Positions 34,294 through 47,700 of a stretch of DNA of 64,000 nt are shown piece by piece; within the stretch, counting starts at the first letter, position 1, and each line of letters begins with the position of its first letter. Source of the stretch: Ophthalmolycus amberensis (lineage: Eukaryota > Chordata > Actinopteri > Perciformes > Zoarcidae); assembly GCA_024529925.1 (NCBI GenBank), contig JAFEUB010000846.1, forward strand, positions 2,532,501-2,596,500. The letters are read 5' to 3'. The notes beneath the pieces were generated by a model. The model was not told where the DNA came from and searched no databases. It was given only the letters and a program-made list of their open reading frames with translations. The translations under genes and the position numbers were made by a program.

Positions 34294-37200
34294 CATGAAG
34301 CCTGCTGATATTTTGTCAGGTTTAGCAAGATAGCAAGATTGAAATACATTTAGCTCTAGAATTAGGGACTTTCCAATCTCAGATAGAAGACCAAGTAGAA
34401 GCTCCGTAAAACCATAAAAGCAGTGTTAAGATGCTAAAATTCCCAGGGCATCACCGATGCTTTGTCATGGCACCCTTAAGTGTGTGTATGCTAAATGATT
34501 TAACTTTTTCTTAGTTTACGCATTTATAAACCATGATGTTTTTTCTTAACTTAACTGTGTTTTTATTAGAATTCACATTAACTACGTGTTTACTGAGACC
34601 GTGCGCTGGGCTAACCAGTGCGTTAGAAAGGGGTTTGGCAAAGCGACAGTATGTGACAAGTTGGAATGAGAACGTGTTGGTACAGGTTATAGGGGAAGGA
34701 GGGGAAGTAGGTGACACTGAGGGGGAAGTCCAGCAGTCAAAAGTAAGATTCCAATTGTGATGCCAAATGTTTCTCTTTTTTTTTTTTTTAAATCGACTGT
34801 ACAGACTTGCTCACAGTGAAACACCTAAACAACAATTAACACCTGAATCTCTTCTTCTCTTTCCTCTTTTCAGTTGACAAACAACAAAACTGCACATGCA
34901 GCCAACGAGTGTGACAGACAGCCCGGCTGACCAAATTAATATTTCATGGTCATAATGTCGTCTGACAGCCTCTGCTCATTCCCCTCTTGCTCTCTGTGAA
35001 ACTAATGATTAACCTATAATATCACCAGGCCTTGGCATGTACACTGCTATAATACTGTTGATTTATATGTTTTTCTGTTTCTCTGATCAGCCAACAGAAT
35101 AATTAGTGGTTTACCAGCAGTCCTATGCTGCAGCAATAAAATCATTGTTTTATGCCCACAACAGTGTCCGACAAAATCCACCGGTTAATAACAACAGAGA
35201 GTTGAAATCAAAACTTTACTAGCACAAAGCCACTGACCGTCACTGGGCCGGCTTACGTCATAGTTTTTTAAAAACTCAGTTTTCCCCGTACATTTAGGCA
35301 ACTTTGGCCTAAAGCTCAGTTTAAGGGCCAGAAAAAGGCCGTTCTAGTCTGTATGGAGCACTGAAACTGAAATAAAAAAAACTATGTGATTACAAATTTT
35401 GAGTATTTAGTGTGGACTTACATTATTTATTTATTTATATTTCATTTATTTATTTATTTTTCCTCCACATTGCGGCTCATCCTACTGGTGCACTGGCTCA
35501 ATGGGAATGATCATATCAGAGTGATCTGAGCCATGTTGAGAGGACCTTGTGGAGGGATGGCAGTGATAGACCTTGTAGGTAACTGTATTTCAAGGCTTCA
35601 GTCCCATGTACTGTGCAGCATCACAGACTACGTTACTAGTGCTCTGAGCCGTCATCAACAATGGCATAAGTCTCCAATGCTCTATTGTCTTGGTGAATGG
35701 TAACCTTGACATCTATAAGGAACACTCTCCCGCCACAGCATAGTTAGGTATAGTTTCCCTTACAGATGTTTAGATGTGTTAAGGCTTCTTTAAATCACTG
35801 TCCTTTGCTAGGTGAGGTCTGTGCTGCGACATCGGTTTTCACAGGGTTTTGAGAACAAGTGTGTTTGTCGGGGTCTGGCCGCACCCTCCCAAGTGATCTT
35901 AGGACGTGACGCCAAGGTGGCTGCTGTTTGTGACTGGTGCTTAGCAAGACCTGTTCTAAGAGGTCTGTCTGATGCCTCGCAGTCACGCTGCTTTGCAGTT
36001 TCACTTTGCTGTTTGACCATGGCAGCAATTGTCATGAAGAAAATCAAAAGGACACCAAGAGTTAGGCCTCCAAAATTTCAATAGGGCTGCAACCTCACTT
36101 ATTCATCACGATTTCAAGAAAAAATTTGCATTTTGACTTTGAGGCAATATAATCAAATTATATTCAATTTGTGTTCCTGAGTTTGCAAACTCGGCGACGG
36201 CTACCATGCAAAACAGTCTCCACAAGGCTTGATTTTTTTACCTCAACGTAACCATAGAGTAGCTACACAAGTAAAAAACACATACAAAAAACAGCCCACA
36301 CAGTATAATCACCCAACTGAAGAAGCCTCATGCCTTTCAACAACTATCACAAAATTTACATAACTCAGGCCATTACAGGCAAATGTTCAACATGCATTCA
36401 AAAAACAAAAGTATATACAAAAATACTGTTGAAAGAAGTCTCACACAAGAAAGAGCGTGTAAGATATTTTTGTGGGGCTATTTAAACTTTGTATAGTTCC
36501 AAACATTTTACAGTTATGTCAAATATATTTTTATATATTATTTACACTGTTAATGATTACGCAAGACAAATGTCAATTATATCTATGGGCAGTTACACAT
36601 GGATGGTTTTATGTGCCAGCACTAACGATCCATGATAGCTGGAAGTAAAAAATAAAAAATGTTGCCAAAGCCTCCCATACCCCATTTGTCAAGCGATGAA
36701 AGCAGTAATTCATGAATGCGATATGCCAAACAGTCCAGAAAGAAGAGATATGGACATTTGTCTTAATGTTCTTACCGTAGGATACATATTTCCAGCGCCT
36801 TCAAGTCAAGTCCTGTTCCGGTCGTGTGAAAGCTGTCTGTGGCGTGTTCCGGGTCCTGTGAGCTCCAGCTGTTTGGAGCCACTCCTCTTTGACCAGGCGT
36901 TATTACCGTGGGTCAAATGCTTTGCATAGACAGGTTTGTCTTTATTAAGGCATGGCTAGTTAAGCCAGTTTTACCGGTTGAATCGTGGAGGATTCTTCTT
37001 ATCTTGTTAACACGTCTTAGACTTCAAGCACGTACGTTGTCATGCTGCGGAAAGTGAGAAACGTTTAGAAGTGTTTGGATATTTAAAACTGCACACATTA
37101 AAAGTCTACCCACTGTACAGGTTAAAAGAGCCAACCAATCCAACTCCGCACACAGTCATGTATTCTGTACTTTTAATACTTTTAAAATGAGAGAGGGAGC

Positions 37201-37654
37201 AAGTTTTAACGAGCCAATTGAGCTCAGTTCTGGTGCGTCAGGTGATGCAATTGTTCTGGTTCGGGCCTTTTTTGTTTTTCCCATGTAGCTTTGTGCCTTC
37301 GGGGATATAGTTCCACTTTTATATATACCGTTTTGGTGTCTCTCTACCCTATAGCTTCCTGAATATTTGACCACTTCTCTCTGACCAGATCCACAACGCA
37401 ACTCCAGCGGTTATATGAGCCATTTCAATTATTGTGTTGTTTTGCGGTTTCTTTTCCGGCTGACTTCTGTGGTTTGTCATGGACTTAATAAATATGAATC
37501 CTGTCTGGGCACATGGCTTGGAGTGTCTTTGTGTTCCATAATTAATTGAAATATATAAATCCTGCATGCTGTGTATGTTTAACCACCCAATTATTGTATT
37601 ATACAGTATTCTATTATACCCATTCAATAGTCATCCATTCAATATGCTGGTTAT
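34294..37654. other. Gene-free interval
   Basis: Reading frames at 34533-34760 and 35812-36084 carry no recognisable motif and show no convincing exon links. A tttattta-type simple repeat lies near 35425-35460. I see no gene. Confidence 0.5.
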
Positions 37655-38083
37655 TGTCACGATAGGCTTTTCCTCCTGGCTCCCTCCTGATTACATTAAT
37701 TCACCTCACCTGCCCAAGTCAACCCAGCTGCTTTGCATCTACTCATCACCCCGGTTCCAAATCTACTGGTCGCCAGATCATTGTTTCAACCTCCTCTGTG
37801 TCCTGTTTGCTCTCGGCCGCCCAGTGTAATCGTATTCTGAGTTCTGTTTACCTTGTTCTCGCATTTGTCTTCCTGTCTGCAATTTGGATCACCCTCCCAG
37901 TCCCTCAGTCTGTCTGCCGTGCCTTGTCCCGCCGGGTTCTCACCATCGCCCTCTTGTCCTTGGATGCCCCTGCTGTTCCCTGACAAGTTTCCCTTTGTGT
38001 CCACCTTGCATGAATTAAACACTCTTGTTTTCTGTATTCCCTGGTCATGTCTGCTTTTGTGTCTGCTACCACACCCCGTGACA
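37655..38083 (+). mobile_element. 429-bp LTR-like repeat
   Basis: Ends are TGTCACGA and CCGTGACA, inverted over about seven bases. The body contains the tccctcctgattacattaat-type stretch familiar from fish genomes and a late attaaa signal near 38017. Flanking gttat/gtatt is only approximately duplicated. It resembles the element at 32266 in size class and termini. A MITE-like DNA element is the alternative. Confidence 0.5.
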
Positions 38084-39767
38084 GTATTGTTGCTTTACAG
38101 ACTCTTTTTAATCTACTTCTATACATAATAGTGCTATGTTTATTTTTCAGTTATCATTGCTCGGCTTTGTTGTCCTTGTTTATACTTCATGTATATTTCT
38201 ATCTTCCTGTAGGTTGTTCTTGGAACTCTGCCTCAGTAACTATTTAAAACCTCAGTCAAATCTCCTGCGTGTGAAGGCTTCTTACAAATATTAAACTGAA
38301 TCTGAATGGTGTGTTGTGTTTAGTACTTGTTCTATACAGGTGCTCTTACAGGTCAGGTGCTTCTAGACAACCTATACAATATATATCTCCATCACATCTC
38401 TCATGCATTGAAAACAGAGTTGATGTTTTACAGCTATAATAAAGTATTATGGTAGATCTTAAACTTTTAGGCTTTGTTAGGGTGAAACCTAGTGGCCAAG
38501 CTAAAACTGAACAGCTTTACCCCTCTTACTTTCTTTTTCTTTATTTTATCTCTCAGCATCTTCAAATCACACATTTAATTAATAATAAATACATCTAGAA
38601 ATAAATCAAACTCTCAGTTAATTTTCGTTAGTGCATTTCAGGACATGAAAGGCGGCTTCCTCCATACGTCACCAGCAGCCAGCCAATGAGAGGCCACATT
38701 TTCACAGCTTAGCCCGTGATGCCGAAGAATGAAAATCGGCACAGTGGCTTTTTCTCATCACTATAATCATTTCACTTGGCGACGCAAAATAGGGACGACT
38801 TCAATCAAAAACAACACATCGGATCACGTGAGCATGTGATGACACGACTGACAGGTGTAGCAGGTTTGTGCCGATTTTCGGTAACGGGCAATGTTTCGCT
38901 GCTTATGGGTTTAAACCATGTCGTGCACATTAATGACTGATAACCCAGCAAAGGTAACACACGCAGGCCTACGCGTGTAGATCACGTTGTTGCTGACTGG
39001 AAATATACACATTGCTGCTGCTGTGTATAATAACAATATTTCAGCATATTTACAGTTATAGTCATGATACCACATGGCTTTATTCCGCTATCGCAGCACT
39101 CTCACTCATGTGTTTCGGGTATAAACTGATGTAATGCCTAGGGTGACTGGATTATCGCCGACTTTGTTTATCGTTAGGATAATGAAGGGAAGCATGATAT
39201 ATGGAGAGTTATTTTTTAAATTTAGAATAAACAACTCATGTTAATCGTTAACATCAGTCTACGGTTTGCAACAGATACAATCAAATACAATGTAGCAGTG
39301 AGACACCAACGCTGTGTTAAGTGCGAAGTCCATGTCCACAAAGGACTCGATAAAAGTCTTCATGCCAAAATTACAAACCGAATTCAGGTGTTATATTATA
39401 GCCTATAGTTTAAATGTATGTGTATCAAATATAAATCAATCTGTCTTGAAGACAAACGGAAATGTAGTGATGTTGTAATGCTTCAATTAATGTGTTGTCT
39501 GGGCCTGAAAAGTGCATCCAATATAATATAAAGCTAGCAGAGTGTACTCATGTTGCATCATATTGCATCTTTTCATTTTGTATGCACACATCACAAACAT
39601 GTCTCGCCATGCAAATACCATTGGAGCCTTTTCCGACACAATGATTTGCAAAATAGTTTTTAATAACATTTCAGGTTTGTCAGTCCATCGAACTGATCCT
39701 GGTGCGTTGTACTCCGATGTAGACATGCTGTAACTGGGACATTTCAGTGCTGAGGGTCGGTCTCACT
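38084..39767. other. c1galt1 upstream region
   Basis: No coding features. It probably contains the promoter and any non-coding first exon of c1galt1, but no core element could be singled out. Confidence 0.4.
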
Positions 39768-42442
39768 ATGAAGGGCTCCAGCTCCAGATGGGCCTTCTCC
39801 CTGGGCTTCTTGGTGGGGGCCTGCAGTATCTACTTCTTCCTGCGCCAGGTGTGGTTTGAGAGGAGCTACCCCGTGCTGTCAGAGGCTCAGGAAAAAGCCA
39901 CAGCGGTGACTGAGAGTCCAACCAGCTGGAGGAAGGAGGGAGCTGCTCTCATCAACCTGCAACACTCTCACAGAGAAGGTGATTTACAGTCTTCCACACT
40001 GGTCCTCTACAGATAAAATCATTTAGTATGTGTAGGGGGATAAATGGAGTTTATTTATTTCACTAAAAAACACTGATCGACACTGACAGAGCAGATAGGG
40101 TGTACCTGCCCACCCTTAGTTACTCTTAAACTGTCTTTGATGACTTTCTAATCTGTTGAGGCATTTCCACTTTTGATACTACTGCAGGAAAATTGACCAC
40201 GGTTCTTTTTTCAAGTGTCATCTAAAACATAGCAAGTAGAAATAAAGTGATCGGACATGGAGCACTCATGCTCATGTGTGGAGTGCCATTGTAGCGTGGC
40301 GTTCCTGATTGAACCGCACGTACGATCGCTCATTGCATGCACATTGTGCATCAAACTGTTTGCTGTGCCCCTCTAGATGAAGACAGCCGGGTGGCAGATG
40401 TGTTGTACCAGAAGGTTCGTGTTCTCTGTTGGGTGATGACTGGACCTTATAACCTGCAGAGCAGGGCCCGCCATGTCAGGGCCACCTGGAGTCGCCACTG
40501 CAACGTGGTGGTGTTCATGAGCTCTGAGGAGGACCCAGACTTCCCCACTGTAGGCCTGGGCACTAAGGAGGGCCGTGACCAGCTCTACTGGAAGACCATT
40601 CGAGCCTTCCATTATGTCTACGAGCACCATGCGAGTGAAGCAGATTGGTTCCTTAAAGCTGATGATGACACCTATGTGGTGGTGGACAACCTGCGCTGGA
40701 TTCTGTCCAACCACACACCTGAAGAGCCCATCTACTTCGGCAAACGTTTCAAGCCTTACACCAAGCAAGGCTACATGAGCGGAGGGGCAGGCTATGTGCT
40801 TAGCAAAGAGGCCCTCAAGAGATTCGTTGAAGGTTTTCGAACCAAAGTTTGCTCACACACCACGCCCGTAGAGGACTTGGCGCTGGGGCAGTGTTTGGAG
40901 AAGATGGGCGTTCTGGCGGGGGACTCCAGAGATACTTTGCATCGAGAAACTTTCCACCCATTTGTGCCAGAGCACCATCTGACTAGCAAGTTCTCCAAGA
41001 GCTTCTGGTACTGGAGCTATTGTTACTATCCCAATTGTTGAGGCAAGTCCCTTCACTTATGTTTTATTTGTGAGCTCGTGCGGTGAAAATGTACAAGTTG
41101 GCAGATGTGTTAAAAGCAAACAAATATAATACATACCGATGCTGAAAATACTTTAGGGTGTCCAGTGTAATAATGGTGAGACGCATACCATATCACCCCA
41201 ACATCCCCAGTTCGCATCATGTCGTACCACCCTCTATCCCCATGTTTCTTGTCTAAATGTATTCTATAAGCTGTCCAAAAGTGCATAAAATGTCCCCATT
41301 AAAGCACAAGGCGGTTTGCAGATAGCTCCGAGATAAGACGGACATTCAGTGGAGTGGATAAGCCTTTTTAGAAAGGGGCAAGTCGGGTTAGTAGACATGT
41401 TGTTGAGGGGGTGAACCTGTTAGTTGAAAATCCTTTAATATCATTAGTGTGCATCTGCACTTCAAGTGAGACAATTATTCCTTTCATTTGTAATGTACAG
41501 TAGGGACCTATTCTCTAACTGAGAGTAAGTCGTGTGCAATAGTTTCTTTTTCTTTTGATGAATAAAACAAAATGCAAGTGTTGCTATAATCAAAAGTAGA
41601 ATAACGAAATAAATGAATATGTAATTATCTAGCACATTCAAATGCCGTTCTTGACCCCTGAGTGAATTGAAATAGTAATGAGTTCATTTTAAAGTAGATG
41701 ATTGCAACACAGACAGTGTCCATGTCAACAAAGGGAAAATTGGTCAATTTTGTGCAAATGATGGAACAAGTTTGCAATTAAAATTAGAAAATGCGTGTGA
41801 AAGCTGAAATTAATTGCGAAGCATTGCTGAAAATGCAGATACTCAAAAAAGCATTGAACTGCACTGCTGAAAATCCTGGTAGTTTAAATGTAAAACTGGC
41901 CGAGTTTAAGCTGAACTGCATTATCTAAAGAAGCTAAAAACTTAAAAACATTGTGAAGAAAAGCTAGTTTATGTGTGTCATAATTATTAATCCTCAAATA
42001 CATTTCCAGTGTGTTCTAATGTCCTAACTTTTAGTATCTGTACATGTGTGTTTTTTTGTGCAATCCTATGTGCTAACGTGTGTGTTTTATTCTTCCTCAG
42101 GGTCCACAGTGCTGCTCTGACTTGGCGGTATCATTCCATTATGTAGAGGCAGAGCTTATGTACACTCTGGAGTACTACACCTATCACCTGAGAGCGTACG
42201 GCTACAGGCCACGCTACCGGCCCTCCTTACGCCAGGGTCTGAGCCTCGGCCCACTGTCACAGACAGCCGTGACGGAGGAACTTAAAGGGGTTCAGGAGGT
42301 GACAGATGGAAGGAGTCACAAGACTTCAGCTCTTTCTGTTAGTGGAAACCAAACTAAAGCAGAGATGGAGTCAGAGAGAGGGGGGAAAGACAATCGTGTT
42401 ACCGAGAACATGACTGCAGTCACTCAAGGCAGGCACCGCTGA
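39768..42442 (+). CDS. c1galt1: Core 1 beta-1,3-galactosyltransferase (T-synthase)-like, frame break at end of exon 2
   Basis: Adds galactose to O-linked GalNAc (Tn antigen) to form core 1 in the Golgi. Exon 1 (39768-39978) starts at ATG and encodes a short tail and membrane anchor (residues ~9-25); upstream in-frame codons are non-ATG. Exon 2 (40377-41042) carries VLCWVMTGP, MSSEED, the metal-binding DDD at 40661-40669 in LKADDDTYV, YMSGGAGYVLSKEA, and FHPFVPEHHL. Exon 3 (42101-42442) starts GPQCCSDLAVSFHYVEAE, a family hallmark. The join does not work: exon 2 reaches TGA at 41039-41041 just before a GC-type donor (ag|gcaagt), and exon 3 is one base out of phase. Only one base is in excess, so this is either a sequence error or a recent disabling mutation in a paralogue. 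Apart from this it looks functional. Confidence 0.85.
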
Positions 42443-42681
42443 TTCTGTGTTTCAGCTGGTTGAGTTCCCTGCACAGTATGTCGGTTGGTGTTCTCTTCTG
42501 ACGGGCTTTCTTCGATCGAATCACAGTATAATTCCAGCCAGTATTACACTGTAAGCACTCGCAGTGAGAGTGGTTAAAATCTGAATATGATTCAATGGCA
42601 GCTTTGTATGGCTTGGCTATTTTTAATCAAGATAAAGTTTTGGTTTAGTTTGACATAGTCATCATGTACAGTTGTGAATTA

Positions 42682-42687
42682 AATAAA
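42682..42687 (+). terminator. Polyadenylation signal of c1galt1
   Basis: aataaa 240 bases after the c1galt1 stop codon, before the convergent tac3 gene. Confidence 0.55.
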
Positions 42688-42699
42688 CATGCACAGTCC

Positions 42700-43440
42700 C
42701 AGATATGTGTTTGGAGAAATACAGGAAGAGGCACATAGAGTATTATTTTGAAGTACCTGTTGTGAGCCAATAAGGCAGCAGCAGATGTATGAAAAGATTG
42801 TCTCATTTGTAATTTATCTTATTTTTTTCTTGAGATGGAGCGCAGCAATACATTGCTGTGTGTGTGTGTGCATCACAACTTCTTTTACTTATGGCCTCTG
42901 TCTTTTTCTGGTGTTGAATCTGATGTTCTGGTTTTACTTTTCAGAAGTTAAATTTCAATTATCACATCTAATTATTTTATTTTGACTTTCTGAAACAAGC
43001 AACATTTCAAATTACAATTTTCTTTTGTTGCCTTTGCGTCTGTTTGCATTGTTTGTCTTTGCTTTTCTTTTAAACCCTGTGGTTAGATAGTAGAACTCTA
43101 AATCTGTCAGCAGCGATACGATGTTTGTTTCAGTAAGGGAAACAACTGTGCTGTTAAAAATGTATTTTTATTTTTATCTTTGTGTGATATGAGATGCTCG
43201 GATTCAAGTGTGTACTTGAAACCTCCTGGACTTCTTTTTGAGAACACTAGCTTCTGATGAAAACAGTAAATCCAAAACGCTAATGAATCCCTCAAGTCAT
43301 TTTTTTATAACCCAACAGAAAACATTGTAGCAGGTGTGATTGAACCTCTGTTCAGGCATCAAGCTTGAAGAATCACTCATAAACAGCTTAAGGAAAATGC
43401 ACTTATGTTTTAAATGAATAAATGATGTTTAAAAAATGAT
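42700..43440. other. Intergenic space between convergent c1galt1 and tac3
   Basis: AT-rich, with a short tg run near 42858. No gene-like frame. Confidence 0.5.
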
Positions 43441-43441
43441 G

Positions 43442-43447
43442 TTTATT
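43442..43447 (-). terminator. Polyadenylation signal of tac3
   Basis: On the minus strand this reads AATAAA, about 212 bases after the tac3 stop codon. Confidence 0.5.
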
Positions 43448-43658
43448 TTCAACTTTTGAAGAACAAAGAATAACATGATGAAGAAATAGAATGTATCGGC
43501 TCTCACTACTAATCATGTTTTGTCTTAAAACAAATACAATCTGTGTACGTTATGGTCACTTTCAAAAGCCCTGCTGGCAGGTTTACAGTGTGAATCACGG
43601 CATTTAATTGTTTCCATTAGACGTTTAGTTCATCGTTTGTGTTCTCTGTGATCTTCTG

Positions 43659-44719
43659 TCATTGTTGCCAGATGAGGGAGTTTCTTCGTGAATGTCTACA
43701 GCCGCTGTAGAAACCTGTAACAAAACACGTACAAACACACACACACACACACACACTCATTATTCATGCTTTGAGAAGTGTAGTAGTAGTAGTGAAGATG
43801 TTCCATCTATAGTAAAAAAGAAAAGGCACTCACCTCAGCCTGCACTTGTTGAGAAAAATGCCTCTCCTCTCTGGATGCTCTCTCCTCCAGGGACCATTAT
43901 CTGTGAGAGCAGACATTACAATATAGTATCATAATGATATGTTATCGGCATGATGAACACCTTAAATCTGAATGCACACAAAAGCCAACAGGGCTTTAAC
44001 AGATATTTGATGCTTGTGAATTGCCACACTCACCAGGCTCTGAGTTTCTCCTTCCCATAAGACCAACAAAAATGTCGTGCATTTCCCCTAAAAAGAAGAA
44101 TGAGAACCATTCAATTTGGATGTTTTCAAAGAATTTAAAGACCGCAAGCAAGCATATAATCTCAAAGGTCTTACTTTTTTGTGGTGACTGTACAGCGTTT
44201 GCATCTGATAAAAATGAAATTGAAAAGGAAAAAAACCATTGTGAAATAGAAGTGAACATTTGAGAAAATAAAATCCAAACTCAAATTTAAGAAAGGGACA
44301 TTGTTTACACCACAAAGCCCATAATGAGCCTATATTTCCATTTTGTCGTTTTTTTCAATTTATTATCATTAGCATTAATACGTTATTATTGCTAGACACA
44401 TTTGAATATAATCAGGTGAGATACTCACCGGCATCTCTTCTTCCCATCAGTCCCACAAAGCTATCATAATCCAAATCGCTAAACCTCTTCAGACTTTTCT
44501 GCTTGAGGCTGTTCAAGCCTGTGGTCTGCTGGAAGTTATGAGAAACCAAAAAGAATCAGTTTTTTGTTAAAAGATGGTCTGGTAATCAGCTTTGTCATTG
44601 CGTGCTGGGAAACCTACACCTGGAGTTGCTCTGCGCGATCCGGGTTCCTCGCATCTGGACTGGCTGTGTCGAAGTTTCATGATGAGAAACAGAGTCACCA
44701 GCAGCAAACCTCTTCTCAT
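43659..44719 (-). CDS. tac3: Tachykinin 3 precursor (neurokinin B and NKB-related peptide)
   Basis: Five coding exons: 44719-44618, 44528-44429, 44087-44034, 43900-43834, 43704-43659. The total is 369 nt or 122 residues, close to human TAC3 (121). Residues 1-22 form a signal peptide ending near SQSRC. Exon 2 ends in a basic KR site, then FSDLDYDSFVGLM-GRR, the fish-specific NKB-related peptide. Exon 3 gives EMHDIFVGLM-GRR, neurokinin B. In both, Gly supplies the C-terminal amide and Arg-Arg the cleavage site. Neurokinin B acts through TACR3 receptors and in fish brain participates in kisspeptin/GnRH control of reproduction. In exon 1 I used the second of two overlapping donors (gt|gtaggt) because it alone keeps the frame. 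A non-coding first exon probably lies upstream (acceptor just before 44733). With two peptides it matches the tac3a type. Confidence 0.93.
43736..43757. repeat. (AC)n microsatellite in tac3 intron
   Basis: A short pure AC run between the last two tac3 coding exons. Confidence 0.9.
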
Positions 44720-44733
44720 TTTGTCAGCACCAC

Positions 44734-47700
44734 CTGTGCGACAGAAATGTACAGGTATCCTGTCTTATTAAGTTGTTTCATTATAGGTACAAATATAGCT
44801 TATAATGAGGAACCAGTTGTGTATAACCCGCTACGTAATTGGTGCGTAAAAGCGCGCATGAATTTTCAAAGATTTTGATCATGATACGTATTGTTGGTGT
44901 AGTAGTAAGTGATTATTTTGATTATCTTGTAATTATCCAGCAATAACAAAAAAAAGACGACAATAACGTCACGTAGACCCGTTTTGTTTCCTCTCCAAAA
45001 AGTCATGGTAAACCCTTCCACTTCTTCGTGACAGAAAAAAGACAACTGTTGAAAATAGAATACATAAACGATACATAATAATAAACATTTTACTTGTAGT
45101 ATTTAATAAGAGTAACCTTTTTCTTTACCTGTTTTCTGTAGAGCAGATAGGTATGGGTTACAAGAGTCAGCTGCGTGCGCCCTGGTGCAGAGTAGAACGG
45201 ATAGGTCCTGCAGTGAGATCCAGTCAGGATAAATGAAGAATCCGCGCTTTGGGCTGATAAATAATAGGAGGATATACCTGCGTAACGCCAATCAGCAACT
45301 GGAGCGTAGGGTGGAGTAGCAGGACTTACATCACGCTGTGCTGAAGGCTATGAATAATCATTGATGGTCATGATGCTGCTGCGCTGTTGCCTCCCCACAA
45401 CACGTACTAACTCCCCCTTTGCTAACAAAAAAAAAGTATCGGCAACGTCACGAGGACATAGGTTTGAGCACTCAAGCCCTTCCATGAACATATTTGGGAT
45501 TTTTCTTAACGTTTAATCTCCAATCGCAGTTGGCTTAAACATCACACTTTTTTTTGAATTGCAGCTGATACTTTCGTCTGAGATAAAATCTGAACATGTA
45601 TGTTGAAAGTGCAGCAGTCTCATTTATCCACCTCTTACTCACCACCATCATCCTCACATGCTCCTCTGTGCCTTTCCACTCCATTGACCAGTGGACATGG
45701 TTACAAGATACTAATCTTTTTAGGAAGTAATTAGACAGCAGCTGCCTCTGCATGTCACTATAGAAGATGGAGATGTATGTGAGATGGGCTACACAGCTGA
45801 GAATTTACAGAAAATTTGAAATGACTCCGTGGGTTTGGTTAGCTAAGCGATTAACGGATTAATTTCTAACCATACTATATGAATTTAATTGAATTTAAAA
45901 GAAAATGAAAATATGTTTTTCACAATGCTCAAAAGAACTATGCACTATTCTTATTACACACAAAATAAAACACGAGCACACTGAGTTATGAACACAAATC
46001 AAGAAGTGAATATCATCAGTACAGATAGACAGGCTGAGTTGTCATGAATAAAATCTAGACATCTGTTGATTGGACAGACACATCATCATCATAACAGCAT
46101 TGACACAATGAGTACCACGTGATTCAGAGGATCACTTGAAATTGTTTCCAGGGCTGCCAAATGCTCTCTTAAACGGCTCTGACAGGTGGTAAGATAAAAT
46201 GTCCGTCTTGTAACTTGTACAACAGAGCCTGTGTGACACTTTAAAAATAACTTCATCTCCAAGCAGCAAAACACTGATTTAGTTGTTCTGGCATTGTTGT
46301 AAAGACACAGTATAATTTCCTATAAAAAAAATAAGCATAAGCTGGACAATACTATTTGCTATTCATGTAAATCCTGAAAAGATATTTACGTGTATCATGA
46401 AAAAAACATTTTCCCTATACATCATCAGCAGCTGAAAACAACTGAAAATACCAAACCTATAATTCTTCTTGCAATTACTGTGTTAGTGTTTGCACACACA
46501 TTCAGAATGCAAAGAGGCATGAATATTTGAGCAAAGCAGAGTTTAACAGGCACGGGGAACTAATGCAGCTATCAATGGGACCTCTGGAGACTGTGAGCCC
46601 TGATAGAAGAGCGTATGACACAACCAAGCACCAGGCAAGAATCCAAATAGTGCATTGCACAAAAGGTTAACGCTCCTATGTTTTAATAATGACTTCCCAC
46701 TTCCATATTTGTCCTGTTCCTGTATGTAGTGGGGATTGCAGCAGTGCAGGGGTTCGGGGTGGGGGATCTGACAGAGGTGTGGGAAGTCATTAATTGCATT
46801 TGTACATTATTGATGAGTGCTTTTTTATCCTCCTTGGTAATCAAAGCGACCCTGTTTTTGGACTAACAGTGAGCACAGTGAGAGAGTGCCAGGGGCTGTT
46901 TATCCACAACATGCCATGGCAGGGTAAGCTTGGGTTGGATGTGTTGCAGGGCTATACATTCTGCAATACATTACAGGTTGTCACATGCCCTGCTCGCTGC
47001 TGAACAGTTAGACATGACCCTCTTCTGTATTGCATTTAAATGTAGTTCATTACCGGCACACCTCACAATGAAAACTCTGACTTAGTATGGGCTCCCCTCG
47101 GAGCTATGCTGACAGCTGCTCAGGGGCTGACAGGTAGGCAGGATGTTCACGGTTGGCTTACTCATAGCAGGTGGCTATAGGTGGGTCAGTGAAGACAAAC
47201 AAAGACACAAGTCAGCTTCATATTAAGATCATTTGACATTTATGAGGGAATGTGTCTCTATTCAGGCAGAATTTGTAGTGAGCTGAAATACTCAAAGAGT
47301 CAGTTGGCCACTTGAAAATATGAAAAACTTCCTTTGCAATAGTTAAATGTTGCAAACAGTTCATTAATGTTTTCTGGCTTCATCATATTTATATTCAGAT
47401 GTCTATCTGAAACATTTATCTGCATATGTTCGAAGAGCAGGCTGTCTGAATGTCAGTATCATATGGAATTTCATCGAGTTTGACCCTTAACATTTTCATG
47501 AAATCATTTTGCCCATTGATCCTGTACTCGCTTGTTGAATAAATAGGCTGAATAGATTGAGATAACCTTGCCATGGAACACATGAAGTGAGAATTGGAGA
47601 GGGAAAAAGGGCAGACAGAGAGAGAAAAATCTTTATCTCACATCATTTATTCAACTCTCCAACATAGTTATAACTGTAGAAGGCCACACAAATTTGATAA

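Noticed and set aside
34533..34760. 75-codon frame with hydrophobic N-terminus
   Set aside because: Signal-peptide-like by composition only; no homologue recognised and no plausible exon partners.
35812..36084. 90-codon frame on the plus strand
   Set aside because: No motif, no splice support, and an overlapping minus-strand frame of similar length.
44618..44620. tac3 exon donor at ccag|gtgtag
   Set aside because: It would shift the frame into the peptide-coding exon; the donor two bases further on keeps the frame.
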